64,000 nucleotides of DNA from Lasiosphaeria ovina. Taxonomy: Eukaryota > Ascomycota > Sordariomycetes > Sordariales > Lasiosphaeriaceae. Within the stretch, counting starts at the first letter, position 1, and every line of letters begins with the position of its first letter. The notes under the pieces are model-generated. The model searched no databases and had not been told where the DNA came from. It worked only from the letters and a program-made list of their open reading frames with translations. Position numbers and translations under genes: made by a program. Positions 1 through 11,007 of this stretch are shown here, piece after piece. The DNA lies in assembly GCA_033439765.1 (NCBI GenBank), contig JAULSN010000008.1, positions 2,542,001-2,606,000 on the forward strand, read 5' to 3'.

Positions 1-1482
1 AAATACATTGTGAATCTTTGCCCCAGGCATTTTAAGTGCGTATGCCAGTCCTGCGTTGCCGACTCGTTTCTCAATCTGAAAGGGGCCACAATACTTTGGT
101 GAGAGCTTCTTGCTAGGTCCAATCTGCTTAATGTTTTTCGTTGACAACATTACCCATTGGTCTTGCTCGAATTGATAGTCCATACGCTTCTGGTTATGCC
201 ACTTTGCGTACTTTTCGTGGGCAAGCTGCAAAGCCGTAGCGGCATCGTCGCGGTGCTTCTGCAATATTGTAATGCGCTCAATTGCGGTAATGGACATTGA
301 CGACTTGGGTTGTAAATCGGGGTCGAGCGGGGTCTTCGGCTCGTACCCGTAGAGAAGGAATGCGGGCGATTTCCCGGTTACGGAATGAGGCGCGGTGTTA
401 TAAACCCATGCTGCAAGGAAGAGGCGATCCAGCCAATCGGTCTGCGCGATGGAGCAATAGATTCTTAGATATTGCTCGAGGGTCTGGTTCTGACGTTCCG
501 TCTGTCCGTCTGTCTGTGGGTGGTACGCTGTGCTAAGTCGACGCTTCATCTCCAAGAGCACGCAACATGTTTCCCAAAACTTGCTTGTAAAAAGTACTCC
601 TCGGTCTGAAACAATGCCGTCTGGGATTCCAAACTGTGTAATAATACGTTGGAAAAAGATCGTTGCGAAGCTATCACTTGTTAAGCTCGACGTTGTTGGA
701 ATATATAATGCGTACTTCGTAAAACGATCAATAATAACCAAAATTGCGTCGTATGCTTTGCCGTGGCGGTTGCGTGTTCGTGGTAGGCTCGTAATAAAGT
801 CGAGCGAGATCTCTTGCCAAGGCCGAATCGGCGTGGGTAATTCTCCAAGTAAGCCGTACGGTTTGTGGCGACGAGTCTTCGCTTCTTGGCACTTTAAGCA
901 CCTCTTAACGTAGTCGCTGACATCTCGTGGCATGGAGTCCCAGTAGTAGCAACGAGCTAGGATCTTCAGCGTTTTGTTGCCTCCAAAGTGACCCGCAGTT
1001 GTTGCATCGTGCGCAAGGCATAATATCTCCTTTCTTGCCTCGAGGTTGTCAGGAACGTATATCCGCTTCTTAAAGCAAAGCAGGCCGTTAATGGTTTCCC
1101 AGACCAGACCTTTCTTAATCTTCTTGTTGCGAGCTCGCCACGTGCCTTTTTTAATAAATGGGTCTGCCGCTTGCAATTGGACTAAGTGCTCTGTAAGAGT
1201 TGTTTGTGAGATCGAGCCAATAATTCGTGATTGTTGCGCTTCTTGGAATCGAAGGAGGAGAGATGGTAGAAGCTCTCTCGTCGCGTCCTCGCGATGATCA
1301 TGCCAAAGTTCTGGTCGACGAGATAAACCATCCGCGGGGTTCCTTACACCTGGCTGGTGCCTAATATTGAAGTTGAACGGAGCCAGCTCCTGTACCCAGC
1401 GAATCTCGCGTGCGTTTAGCTTTTTCTTCGTAGCGAGGTATTGGTGGTTCAGATGATCCGTCAAAACGTCCACAATATGACT
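1..1482 (-). mobile_element. Ty3/gypsy retrotransposon pol fragment (end of RNase H + integrase), cut by window edge
   Basis: One uninterrupted minus-strand frame runs from 1482 off the left edge. In order it holds: the end of an RNase H domain (VLTDHLNHQYLATKKKLN); an HHCC zinc finger (HDATTAGHFGG about 40 residues before CLKC); and an integrase core with the acidic triad in VIIDRF, IVSDRG and TDGQTERQN. The integrase tail (WVMLSTKNI, then LSPKYCGPF) is the usual Ty3/gypsy C-terminal fold. The element would paste its cDNA into chromosomes. Upstream of 1482 the frame breaks: stops occur at 1483-1485 and 1492-1494, although a neighbouring frame still resembles the preceding pol residues (LREY). 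So reverse transcriptase and gag are missing or degraded here. No stops were found in about 490 codons, so decay is recent or patchy. Element class is confident; activity is unlikely. Confidence 0.9.
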
Positions 1483-2864
1483 TTAAGTTACTTAGGAACG
1501 ATATATAATACTGACTCAGCTCGGAACTGTTCGCCCTCTAGCGACACATACTCTCTCAATGCGCGTATTACTTCGTTAATGCACAGTCATTCCCGACAAA
1601 CGGTTGGTACTAGGGACTAATCAGGAAGTGCTCTGCCTTGCTTTGTGGGCCCCGAGATAGAGCACTATAGAGCAACTTACTCTAGTATACTCTGTAGTCT
1701 TGGCAATAGAGCACCACAGAGCATCTCACTTATATAAACAAACTAAGGCTGAGCTCTCCTTAAGAGACTCAGCAAGTAAGCAATACACATTGATCTGCTT
1801 TATTACTTATGAAGGCATTCCACCTTTATATATCAAACAATCACCCTTATTTAAGAGACTTACCCTTCTTACGTAATCCAACCCCAACAACTCCAGGCGT
1901 TCGGCCTTGCAATTCAGACACTCTGTGTGTGGATTGTAATAATATCGCGTCGTACAAGTCGGCCGGCGCGTCGGCGATAGAGAGTAGTATAAGGCATAGA
2001 ACAAATCTTTATTACAATTTAGAGGCTTAGCTTAGGGTCTTTTTTAAGAGCTTCAAGTATAAGAACAACTTTTGCTTCAACTAGAATTAAAGACATCTTG
2101 TATAGTAGAGGAAATTGATATTGTAGGAGGAGAGCCGCGTCGCGTACGAAATTGACCCGCTCGCTTGTCTGATCCACTCGCTTATCATGCACGTTATCTA
2201 ATTGTGCCCGTAACGAAAAACGGAAGTTGTGGGCTGGTGTCCCAAAACTGGTATCAGTTTGGACACGGCAATTATAGCCGGGATATCCCTGAGACTCAGC
2301 TCGGCTCAGGGCGATGCTCAGCGCGCCTCAGCTCCTACTCAGGTTTCAAGCCTAATACGGATTTGGCCAAAAAAAGTTGTCGGGGGTGACTATAGAGGTA
2401 GGTAGCCACGCTGCTGCGCTCGGACAGGGGTCTGTTTCCTGCGACTGACCGGGACGTTAGCAGCTGAATCCATGACAGGTTGCACCTGACAGTGTTGGCA
2501 AGCCTTTTCCACACAGTTGAAGCACACCCTTGGTAACTACGAGCTGCGATAACATGCAAGGAAATGATTGGGCGAATGTGCTGAAACAGCCTCCAGCCTC
2601 CAGCCTCCAGCCTCCAGCCTACGGCCAATACACAACACTCTTGTGCAGACCTCCAAGTCTCTACCCTTTGGCTTTCCTCAAAGAGAGGCCCAAAAAGATG
2701 ACCAATTTCATGACGTTGGTTGAAAATAATGACATGCAGATGCCGCGCAAAATCAGATTTCCCTAGCTCGAGCTACACTATATACATGATGTGATGAGAG
2801 AAACCTCGACCACCGGGGCCGCCGCTGCTTATGCTTGACCGATCCTGCGCTGCTGTCGGCTCTA
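1483..2864. other. Non-coding stretch with degraded retroelement sequence
   Basis: AT-rich from about 1490 to 2110, with TATA-like runs (around 1728 and 1828) and many stops in all frames. It fits a decayed upstream part of the adjacent retroelement, possibly including LTR sequence, but I could not pair two LTRs. A short tandem of the 7-mer ccagcct lies at about 2590-2620. The rest up to the AA9 stop holds nothing recognisable. Confidence 0.4.
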
Positions 2865-3759
2865 TTATGCGGAGAACTCGCGCGCCGTCTTGGCGGCGCC
2901 CTTGTACACGGCCGGGCCGGGGCAGACGTACTTCTGGGGGAGGGTGTGGTCGTTGATGTTGAACTAGGAGAGTGAGTTAGCTTGCGAAGCGAGTTTCTGT
3001 CAACATGGGTGCATGGCATACCTTGATGTTGGGGTCGGACTGCTTGGCATAGCCGGGGATGGACGTCTTGTAAGACGCGTCGGGCTGGGCGGAGCCGGAG
3101 CCGGTGACGACGATCTGGGCGCACTCGGGGTAGAACTGGGGGGTGTTGGCCTGGTGCAGGGCGATGAGCTCGTGGCGGAGCAGGTAGTTTCCGGGGGCGA
3201 GGCCGGCGGGGATGGTGCTGGCCCACTGCTTGTTGCCGCCGACGAGCTTCGCAATGTCCCAGCCCGACGGCGTCTCCGTGTCGAGGAACACCTTGGTGCC
3301 GTCGCCGTGGAAGCCGGCCTCGTCGATCTTGAACCAGCCGGCGCCGGACCCGTCGCACGACGTGAACGCCCCCGCGCACTTGTACAGCCACACCAGGATC
3401 GGCCCTTGGCTGTGCGTCCACTGGCCCCAGATGGCCGCCACCGACTCGCCCGGCGCCACCGACGCGTTGAGCGTCGCCGACGTCCCGCCGTTGCACCGTA
3501 TCTTGGCGTCCGTCACCGACATTATCGGGTTGTAGTCGGGCCACTGCCGCTGGATCACGTTCTTGGAGTTGCCGGGAGAGAAGCCCTGGTATCTGCACGC
3601 CGCGGACAGTCAGAGGGCTGGTGTTTCAGATGTCAAAACGCATGACGATGCTCACCCGGGATAGCTCTTGCCGGCGATCACGTAGCCGGTGACGGCGCCA
3701 TGGGCAGCAGCGCCCGCCGCATACACGGCGACGGTGCCGAAGAGCGAAGTGAACAGCAT
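2865..3759 (-). CDS. AA9 lytic polysaccharide monooxygenase (formerly GH61), secreted
   Basis: Copper enzyme that oxidatively cleaves cellulose or related glucans outside the cell, working with cellulases. Three exons: 3656-3759, 3022-3592 and 2865-2963, with introns GTGAGC..GCAG and GTATGC..CTAG; they join in frame to give 257 residues, normal for a single-domain AA9. Residues 1-19 are a signal peptide (MLFTSLFGTVAVYAAGAAA). Cleavage exposes His20 (HGAVTG), the N-terminal histidine-brace ligand. The second copper histidine lies in LLRHELIALH and the axial tyrosine motif is QFY in PQFYPECAQI. There is no CBM1 domain or C-terminal linker. The start is fixed by the signal peptide. The gene stands alone on the minus strand with a 1.4 kb upstream gap. 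Substrate and regioselectivity cannot be read from sequence alone. Confidence 0.95.
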
Positions 3760-5162
3760 TGTGTGATTGTCGGGGCTGTAGTGGTAGTACAGATAGAGAA
3801 GAAAGCGGTGCAGTGCGGTTGAAGAGTCAAGACGACCAGGACGACATGACGCGGTGCAACAATGAGTTATATCCCACTTCTCGAAGCGCACGCCTACCTA
3901 CCCCATGGGGACAGCTCGGAGCCTCTAGGCCAATACTACGTGAAAAACGCCTCCCCCGCTAGGATTCCCCAGGTTCCCCAGTTCCCGAACCATCCATGGG
4001 TTCTGGCGGCTAATATGGCCGTGCCGGGGTGTGGTTATTGCGCCCTTTTTATCCACGCATGATGTGTTTGCCGGCCAGCGACTGGTGGGAAAAGGGCTCG
4101 TCGGCAGGTGAACGGCCATCAATGTTAATCTACGCGTACCCGCGCCGCAGGGGGGGTCCAGGTGCCGTGCTGGCGTCCCGTAATACCGGAAAGAAGCGCC
4201 GAAGGTTCTGCTGCGATATTGCGCCCCCGGCCAGCATGACGTTCTTGGTCAGTACAGTATAGGGGCGTGGGGCAGACAGAAGAACCTGCGCGGGTATATG
4301 TGAACGGATGGTCATATGCCGAGAGGCAAGCGGCCGGGTGCGTGCCTCTGGACTAATCACCACGCCCGTGGGAAATGAAGTGCGGGTCGTAGGAGTGAAC
4401 GGCTTCTGGAAAGGCATAAGAGCCGTTCCATATTGCTCGCTTTTTTCTTGCGTTGACGGCACGCGCGTGACCGTCTCTCTACAGACGAAACGTGCGCACA
4501 CCACACTGGCAATCTCCAGTTCATCTGCATTTCCGGGTTTTGTCGCACATTAGCTAAACCCAGGGAGCTGCATTGACCAGATCCTTGCGGCCGTTTGCTG
4601 GACGTGGCGTGGCGCTCCGATGTTCCAAAGGACCGAAGTGGAAGCCAAGTGAGCATGGGGGTTGACTGTTGTGGTATACGGAAATCGCGACTATGTTGTG
4701 CGTGGTGGCTCATTCCCGTGAGAGACTCTTCATGATTGACTTAAAAGTGGTGATTGAAAGGGCATTGGTACCAACACTGCAACGGACATTGGTGAATGGG
4801 GACATTGTCAAAGCAGAAAAATGCCAAGCCAAACACGGGTAGATAGATGGTTGATTAGAGAGAAAAGAACTGATATTGAACGATGAAAAAGAAGTGCTGC
4901 ACGTTGCTTGTTCATGTTCGAAATCGAGCACGCAATCGCCTCACATCAAGTCATGTGTGTTGCCCTGCCGTATTGCGTTTTCTCTCTATCACGCCGCTAA
5001 TATGCATTAACGAACCGAGCTCCGCTCTGCAACCTGGCATCATCCTCTGCATCCTGGCGGAGCAGTCGGCAGACAGTCCCGCGATGAGGCCGAGATCGAG
5101 ACCCGCTCTGCTGCCCAACGGCCTCCGTCCGTGATTCTGTTTGCTTCCATGGCCCCGTAGAA
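3760..5162. other. Intergenic region upstream of the AA9 gene
   Basis: About 1.4 kb between the AA9 start and the end of the next minus-strand gene. No credible gene. It should contain the AA9 promoter; a GTGGGG core matching the carbon-catabolite repressor consensus SYGGRG occurs near 4266, but such short sites are common by chance. Confidence 0.4.
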
Positions 5163-6135
5163 TCAGGCGCTGCTTTCACGGCCGTCGTTGAGAAGGTCGA
5201 CATACTTGCGTACGCGGTGATCTGTGGAGTATCATCAGATTAGTGCATCACGAGAACCGACCCACTCATCGAGGGAGAAAAAAACAGGGGGAAATGGAAC
5301 CTTGAAGGCGCACAACTCACATTGCCCCCGAACAACAATCACGGTCCACATCGCTTCCAGCTTGGCGTCGACCACAGGCGCGTACGTAGACACCAGCCCT
5401 GTTGTGAGAAAGTGTCAGCCAGCCCCAGCCTCCTACACTACCCAAGGAAGAAAGCAAACGGGAAAGCAGCCAGCGCTGCAGCCAACGCAGGTCCACTCAC
5501 GGTCGTAAGCATCCACCTCGGCCTGCGCGACACACGCGTCGGGGTATATCTCGTTCTTGTACTTCTCCCACCGGGCCTTTTCGGCCTCGTACTCTTCCAT
5601 GAGCTTGTCGAGCAGGTCGAGCCGGGAGATGCGCGTGCCGCCATCACTGTTAGTATCAGACACAGCGCCGCTCCAGGCCTGGTTCTTCTGTGCGCTGGGC
5701 CGCGCCTCCCGCGGCGCCGGCTTCTTCACGGGCAGCCCGAGGTCGTCGGGGATGGCGGCGAGCACGTCGGTCACGGGATGAGCGACGTCGTCGACTTTTT
5801 CGGCGAGCCAGGCGCGGATCTTGGACTGGATAGGGCGTGTTAGTGCTTTCACAGGTGATGGTGTCGGGGTGAGAAGCTGTACCTCATCGTCCCTAGCGAC
5901 TAGCGCGTCCAGGGTCGTGACTTTACCGGTTGACGGAAGGAGAAGCGACAAGGCGCTGCGGTACTGTTCCGAAACCTAGGTAAACAGGCGAGTAAGTTGG
6001 CCTGTCATGGACGGGTTCTTGGTGAGAATTCACCTTGCTCCCCGTCGCGCCGCCACTGGTGTTTTCCGACGAAAACAGGTGGTCAGTGCGACTGAACTCA
6101 TCTTCAGTGGCAGCTGATGGCTTAGGGGTGGACAT
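5163..6135 (-). CDS. Orphan protein with charged C-terminal helix, unknown function
   Basis: Five exons (6034-6135, 5883-5975, 5501-5825, 5321-5398, 5163-5221) joined by canonical GT-AG introns give 218 residues ending in GRESSA. All four junctions keep frame, which is strong evidence for a real gene. The N-terminal 35 residues are Ser/Thr-rich and likely disordered. A hydrophobic/acidic segment (KIRAWLAEKVDDVAHPVTDV) follows, then a highly charged helical or coiled-coil stretch (LLDKLMEEYEAEKARWEKYK). No signal peptide or membrane segment. I do not recognise the family. An in-frame ATG at 6180 could add 15 residues; 6135 was preferred because the extension looks like leader sequence. The next gene, HET, is also minus-strand, 446 bases upstream. 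Confidence 0.75.
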
Positions 6136-6581
6136 GGCGAGCAAGCTTTGGCTGAGAAAGACTTGACAAAAGTGAGGCAACTAAACTGTTGTCGTGGGTT
6201 TTCTTGTCATCCTTAGCGGGGGCTGCCCTTTATCGCCTTTCGTCCGACTCAACAAAGCACGCACGCTAGTTAAAGCGCATGCTCTCCGCCACGATGGTCG
6301 GAGGTTATTCCCCTTTGGTCGTGGAGAGAACTCGGCGTGGCATGTTTTGTGGGGTGTTGACCATTTGTACGCCCTGTCAGGCACTGGATGCCGGGTTTCA
6401 GCTCGATCCTAGACCCATAGCGTGGCGAACTAGTGGTCGTCGTGCATCGATAGGCTGTTCCATGTGCGCTAGTTCTTGTGGATAGGGGTGGGACTTTTCT
6501 ATTCGTCGTCTCTCATGCAGGGAGCCGCCTCTGGGGCTCGAGGTATGGGAAGTTGGCATTATGGACGAGCTTGAGAGAAAA
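6136..6581. other. Intergenic, nothing recognised
   Basis: About 450 bases between the orphan gene start and the HET gene stop. It would hold the orphan gene promoter and the HET 3' end. No repeats or RNA genes seen. Confidence 0.4.
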
Positions 6582-8432
6582 TCAACAGAGCAAAATCTCT
6601 TCCTCATCCAGTCCCAACGCCACCCAGTCTTTCGACCCGTCGCGTCCTAGGACGTACATGACCTCCATCCCCACATAGTTCTTCGCCACGGTACGCCCGG
6701 GAATCCAGACCTCCCCGACGACCTTGTAGCGCCCCTGTGTGTCTGTTTCGCGGAGCACAAGCGGCGTCCTGGCGCCGAACACGACGGCGCAAACGTCGCC
6801 CTCGCGGGCCGTCAGCGGCGCCATGCCAAAGTACCCGCGCTCCGTCGCCACGATCCGCCGGTTGTACGTGTAGTAGTTGGCAAAGTCCTGCAGTTGCGCC
6901 GCTGCGGCGCGGTGATCGGCACGGGCGCTGCCGCCGAGGAAGGCCATGTAGGCGTCGCACTTGGCCGTCCAGCTCGCCGCGTCGCCGCACCACATGCCCG
7001 TGCACAGCGCCATCATGAACGCCAGCGTAATGTGGGCTGGCCCGTAAGGGGATGCAGCTGTCGTGGGTGTGTGGTCGCCTTTGAGGCGCTGCCAGATCGA
7101 CGCTATGGTGTCAATTGTTTCAGCAGGTTTCAGCGGCTCGGACCTGAACCAGATACGGTCGAAGAGAACGCCCTTCACCGCGAGTATGCCGTGTTGGGGG
7201 ATACTGGGCTTCCACCAAGCTTCGCTGGCATGGTTCGGGTGGGCCGGGGTAATCATGGGGTTGGCAGCGTGGTAGATGTACGTGGAGAACACGGTGACAT
7301 TCCAGCGCGGAACCCATGAGGCTATGGTATCGTCGCTGGCTGTGTCTTCCGTGTGCTGGATCGAGTGAAGTATCGTGATGTCGCCCGTGTCACTGACATG
7401 GCTGTGCGCGAAGTCGGAGTAGACCTTGAGATAGGGGGCTGTGTACCCCGGCGATTCCCAGGCCACTGCGGCATCGGGCGGCGCGATCGAGTTGAAGAGG
7501 GGGACGAAGGCGTAGAGTCGGTCCCGCTCGTCCTTTATGCCCAAGAGCCTGGCGTGACGCAGTATGTTCCACAGATCGGGTCGGTTCTGCCACGCTCCGC
7601 TGACGTAGAAGCTCTTCAGTTTAGTCTTCCATCGCTGGTCGAAGATCCCCACGTGTATATCACACAAATCTCCAAAGTATCTCCAGTCGACGTCTGTTCT
7701 CCGCATGACCCAGGTATGACACTGCATCAGCATACTCCAGCTGATTTCGGCACTGCCCCAAAGGATGACGGCCTCCTTGGCGAGCCCAACTTCCTGGACA
7801 ACCCATCCGCGGCCAAACCACGGGGTAGTCGTCAGAGCCTTCAACGAGTCCAGGCGCTTATCGGCCAGGATACTTTTATGCTGCTCCTTGCCAGGAAACG
7901 GGAAGCAGTTGTGAGAATAGTCCAGCGTGGCGAGAGTGTTCTGGATCATGGTGCCGATCTCGGTGATCAGGGAGCTGGCGGCGGGTGCGTGGCCGCCGTC
8001 GTCGTCGCCAACATGGGCCAGGACGGTCTCGGCCTTAGTGTAGATCTGCGCCATGAGCGACACCTGCTGGAAGCGTTCCTCGACATCCTCCTGGTTGATG
8101 CAGATCGAGTCGGCCCATAGAGTGCGTGGCTGGTCGGGCTTTCGGACGCGCAACAGGGCCGCTCGCAAGTTGGTCGTGATGCGAACTCTCTCACCGTTGC
8201 ACAGGATTTTTTGGTTCTTTTCGTCGCTGCCCCAGACGTATGAGATTGCATCAAAAGGCGGCGCCGACTCAAGGCTCGCCACGTGGAGAGTGCAGACAAG
8301 ATCATCACAGTTGCGGCCGGGCTGAAGGACCAGATATCGGAAATCGGCACTGTTTAGGAGGGGCTGATAGATGGCTGAACCCGTCTTGCCCGTGATTGCT
8401 CGCCCTGGCGGTGGCGTATCTGCAGACGGCAT
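6582..8432 (-). CDS. HET-domain (heterokaryon incompatibility) protein
   Basis: Single-exon 616-residue protein. The HET domain occupies roughly residues 50-210 and carries the three family blocks: FDAISYVWGS, then TLWADSICINQED, then QVSLMAQIYTKA. The family controls vegetative incompatibility and related cell-death responses after fusion of unlike hyphae; whether this member does so is unknown. The C-terminal 400 residues are typical HET tail (ARLLGIKDERDRLYAFVPLF) without WD40, ankyrin or NACHT repeats. The frame is intact from ATG to stop with no obvious intron. The next gene upstream on the same strand encodes a polytopic membrane protein, and two GTPase genes follow. Family call is secure; the specific role is inference. 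Confidence 0.93.
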   Translation of the reverse strand: MPSADTPPPGRAITGKTGSAIYQPLLNSADFRYLVLQPGRNCDDLVCTLHVASLESAPPFDAISYVWGSDEKNQKILCNGERVRITTNLRAALLRVRKPDQPRTLWADSICINQEDVEERFQQVSLMAQIYTKAETVLAHVGDDDGGHAPAASSLITEIGTMIQNTLATLDYSHNCFPFPGKEQHKSILADKRLDSLKALTTTPWFGRGWVVQEVGLAKEAVILWGSAEISWSMLMQCHTWVMRRTDVDWRYFGDLCDIHVGIFDQRWKTKLKSFYVSGAWQNRPDLWNILRHARLLGIKDERDRLYAFVPLFNSIAPPDAAVAWESPGYTAPYLKVYSDFAHSHVSDTGDITILHSIQHTEDTASDDTIASWVPRWNVTVFSTYIYHAANPMITPAHPNHASEAWWKPSIPQHGILAVKGVLFDRIWFRSEPLKPAETIDTIASIWQRLKGDHTPTTAASPYGPAHITLAFMMALCTGMWCGDAASWTAKCDAYMAFLGGSARADHRAAAAQLQDFANYYTYNRRIVATERGYFGMAPLTAREGDVCAVVFGARTPLVLRETDTQGRYKVVGEVWIPGRTVAKNYVGMEVMYVLGRDGSKDWVALGLDEEEILLC

Positions 8433-8827
8433 CCTGATAGTGGTGGGCCGTGTTGATGACTTTGATGGATATCTGCCTTTTGTCTGCTGTCAGTGTTGGG
8501 TCGTTGTAATAGAGTGAGCGCCAGTTTATCGGACGAGAGGGCATTGGCCAGACACTTCGGGTATGATCCCGCCTCTCTGCTTGGTCTTGTACGCGACGTC
8601 TTATTTTGCCGCGCATTATTGCCTAAGACATCACCGGGCATAATCATCATCTTAATCATTGTCTTGGCGCGCGGCAACCAATCACTGATCGCAATCCCCG
8701 AGCGCATCCGCACTCGTGTAATTATGAGCGAAGATATGGACATCGGTGAAAATGTCTCTAATTTGCAAATAAGTACATTAATATTCGCTGGCAGCTGTCC
8801 TGACCAGAATGTTAACGAGAAACTCGC
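8433..8827. other. Intergenic, HET promoter region
   Basis: About 395 bases between the HET start codon and the stop of the membrane-protein gene, both on the minus strand. Moderately AT-rich; no gene or repeat seen. Confidence 0.4.
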
Positions 8828-11007
8828 TCAGACATGCGCAAGATACTGCGACCATTTGGGCGCCAGGTATACGGCGACGGGCTGGTCGCGGAGGCTGAGA
8901 AACGCTTCGAGGACCAGGTAGAACCGCATGACCACGTAAGCCGTGCCGGCCGCGAAGAGAGCGTAGAGCGGGACCATGGCGAGGAGAGTACCGCTGCAGA
9001 CGAGGGCACAATTGACGCAGCAGCGGAACAGGCCGCCCTCACACATGTCGGCGTCCATGTCCTGCCAAAATGTGTCGCGGATCCAGTCCACGAACCAGTC
9101 GACAGCCTTGACCACGAGCAGCAGCAGGCCCGAGCAGCCGACGTAGACGGCCGACACGCGCAGCAGCAGCTGCTCCGTATCGGTCGGAAAGTAGTGGTTC
9201 CACGCGCTGGCGTGGATGCCGCCGTACACGAGCACGCACAGCGAGAAGAAGACGTAGCCAGTGTACTTGGTCGAGTGCGGCAGCAGGCTGCGCCCCGGCC
9301 AGTTGTCCACCGTCATGTCAAGGAACGTGCGGTCGAGCAGCGCCCCGGGGTACTCGTAGATTACGTGCTGACCGCCAGGCTCGAGCGAGCGGGTCGAGGC
9401 TTCTCGCCGGTACCGTGTCCAGATGGCCTCGTTTTCTTGCAGCGCCTGGCACGCGAGCCCCCACCGCGTCATGGCGCACCGATCAATGTCGACTTTGACT
9501 GGCGGCTTGTAGTAGCGTGCCACCTTTGATTTTGAAACGTTCCGCTTCTTGAAGCGGCTGCTCGACGGGTTCGGGGCAAAGCCAAAGGGGAACATCATTT
9601 CGCCGGCGCGGAGAGAAATGTTCTTGAGTAATCGTGCAGGGTCGTTGGAGGCGACCAAGAGCTCGGGGTCCCTTGTCGCCCGTAGGATTTGTGTCTCGAC
9701 CTGACCAGAGTTGGCATCGCGGCGGGAGATATGGAGCGGGGTAGTGAGGTCCCAGGGTGTCACAGCTTGAGCGGTATTGGTAGCAGAACCATTTTTGTCG
9801 GGTGGTGTAGTTGGCTGGGGCTTCATCTCCATCCCCTCTTGGCGAGGCGGTTGTGCCGACCCGTCTGCTCGATCCTCCTCAACGGTCAGGGGCAGGTTTG
9901 TGCGGCGAGGGACAAGGTGCAGGAGACTTTCAAACTCTGGAGGTCGAGTCCAAGCTGTGCGGCCGGCTTTAATTTCTTGCGTGTTACCGAGCATCCACAT
10001 CATAGCGGTAAGAGGCCGTTTCCATTCCCCGGTCAGTACCACGGGATGCCGCACATCGAGGGGCTTGTCCCACCACAGAAAGTAGACAATGACTGTGCAG
10101 GCCACATGTGCCACCGTGTTGATCTCGAGCAGGGTGATTGGCAGCTGCGCGGCGCCCCTACCAATGCACTGCACGATAAGCCAGCCAGCCTGTACCAGCA
10201 CAAGAGTCTTGGCCAGGTGATCGGCCTTGCTCTTGTCGAGGATAAAGTCTCGAGATAGCCGGGGAAGCTGGCCCAGTTCGGCCAGTATTGCGACTCCGTT
10301 GGCGCTCAAATGCAGCCGTGGCGATCCAGGGATATATGCGTCTTCTCCGGGGTCGTTGGTTTCGACTGCAAACCCGCCCATGATGGCAAAGTAGCTGTGC
10401 GTCATTGTCCATTCAAGTTTCGTCTGCTCTTCGGGTGGATACTGGGGATATGTTAGTTGCTGTGACTGGCTGTATGGATTTTGCGGAAACTTTGCCGAGA
10501 GGACCTACTTGGTTCTGCAGATGTGTCGTGACAATACCTGTCAGTTTCCTTGCGGTCCTCCACTGTGACCAGGCCGTGTAAACAACCAACTCGGGGGCGA
10601 ACATGCCAAGAAGTACCCATTTGGTCTTTGCCACGAAAGTTGTCGAGAAAGGGGCTCGCAAAGACTTTACCTCGGCCAGGTGGGGCCTGGATTTGATGTT
10701 GAGGGCTCTTTTCAATCGAGCGAAGAGCGTATTAGTAGAGGCTTCGGTGGGCGGCCGAGTGTTTGACTTTGCTGGCGATTCGGGACGCCCCGGAAGGACG
10801 TTCAAATGCAGCGCTGTATATACACAGAGCGACAGAGTAGCGAGACAGCTAACGACTAGCCGGAAGGTTCCTCGCGTGTCTGGCTCGGACCTGGATGCAA
10901 GTTTGTGTCAGGGTGTAATTACATAATTAGACGGCGTTCAACCAGACAGACAGAAAGACAGGGGGCACTTACATCCATCCTGTGGTTGAGTCTGTGGTTG
11001 CATTCAT
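8828..11007 (-). CDS. Fungal polytopic membrane protein of unknown function
   Basis: Three exons (10973-11007, 10509-10890, 8828-10441) splice in frame to 676 residues. After a short N-terminus (MNATTDSTTGWM) comes the block EPDTRGTFRLVVSCLATLSL and the first membrane helix. A second helix region is near WVLLGMFAPELVVYTAW, then the block HSYFAIMGGF, then paired helices (GWLIVQCIGRG and VAHVACTVIVYFLWW). A 200-residue Arg/Pro-rich cytosolic loop follows, then at least three C-terminal helices (GYVFFSLCVLVYGG; VYVGCSGLLLLVVKAV; LVCSGTLLAMVPLYALFAAG). The RGT, MGGF and FLWW blocks recur, from memory, in a large family of uncharacterised ascomycete membrane proteins. The start at 11007 was chosen because exon 1 must join the EPDTRGT block; longer N-termini are possible. 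Role unknown. Confidence 0.85.

Noticed and set aside
1930..2020. tgtaataatat..attaca pair as LTR ends
   Set aside because: Only about 85 bases apart and no second copy, too short for an LTR.
3013..3645. Long plus-strand frame over the AA9 gene
   Set aside because: Antisense shadow in GC-rich coding DNA; the minus-strand exons carry the LPMO motifs.
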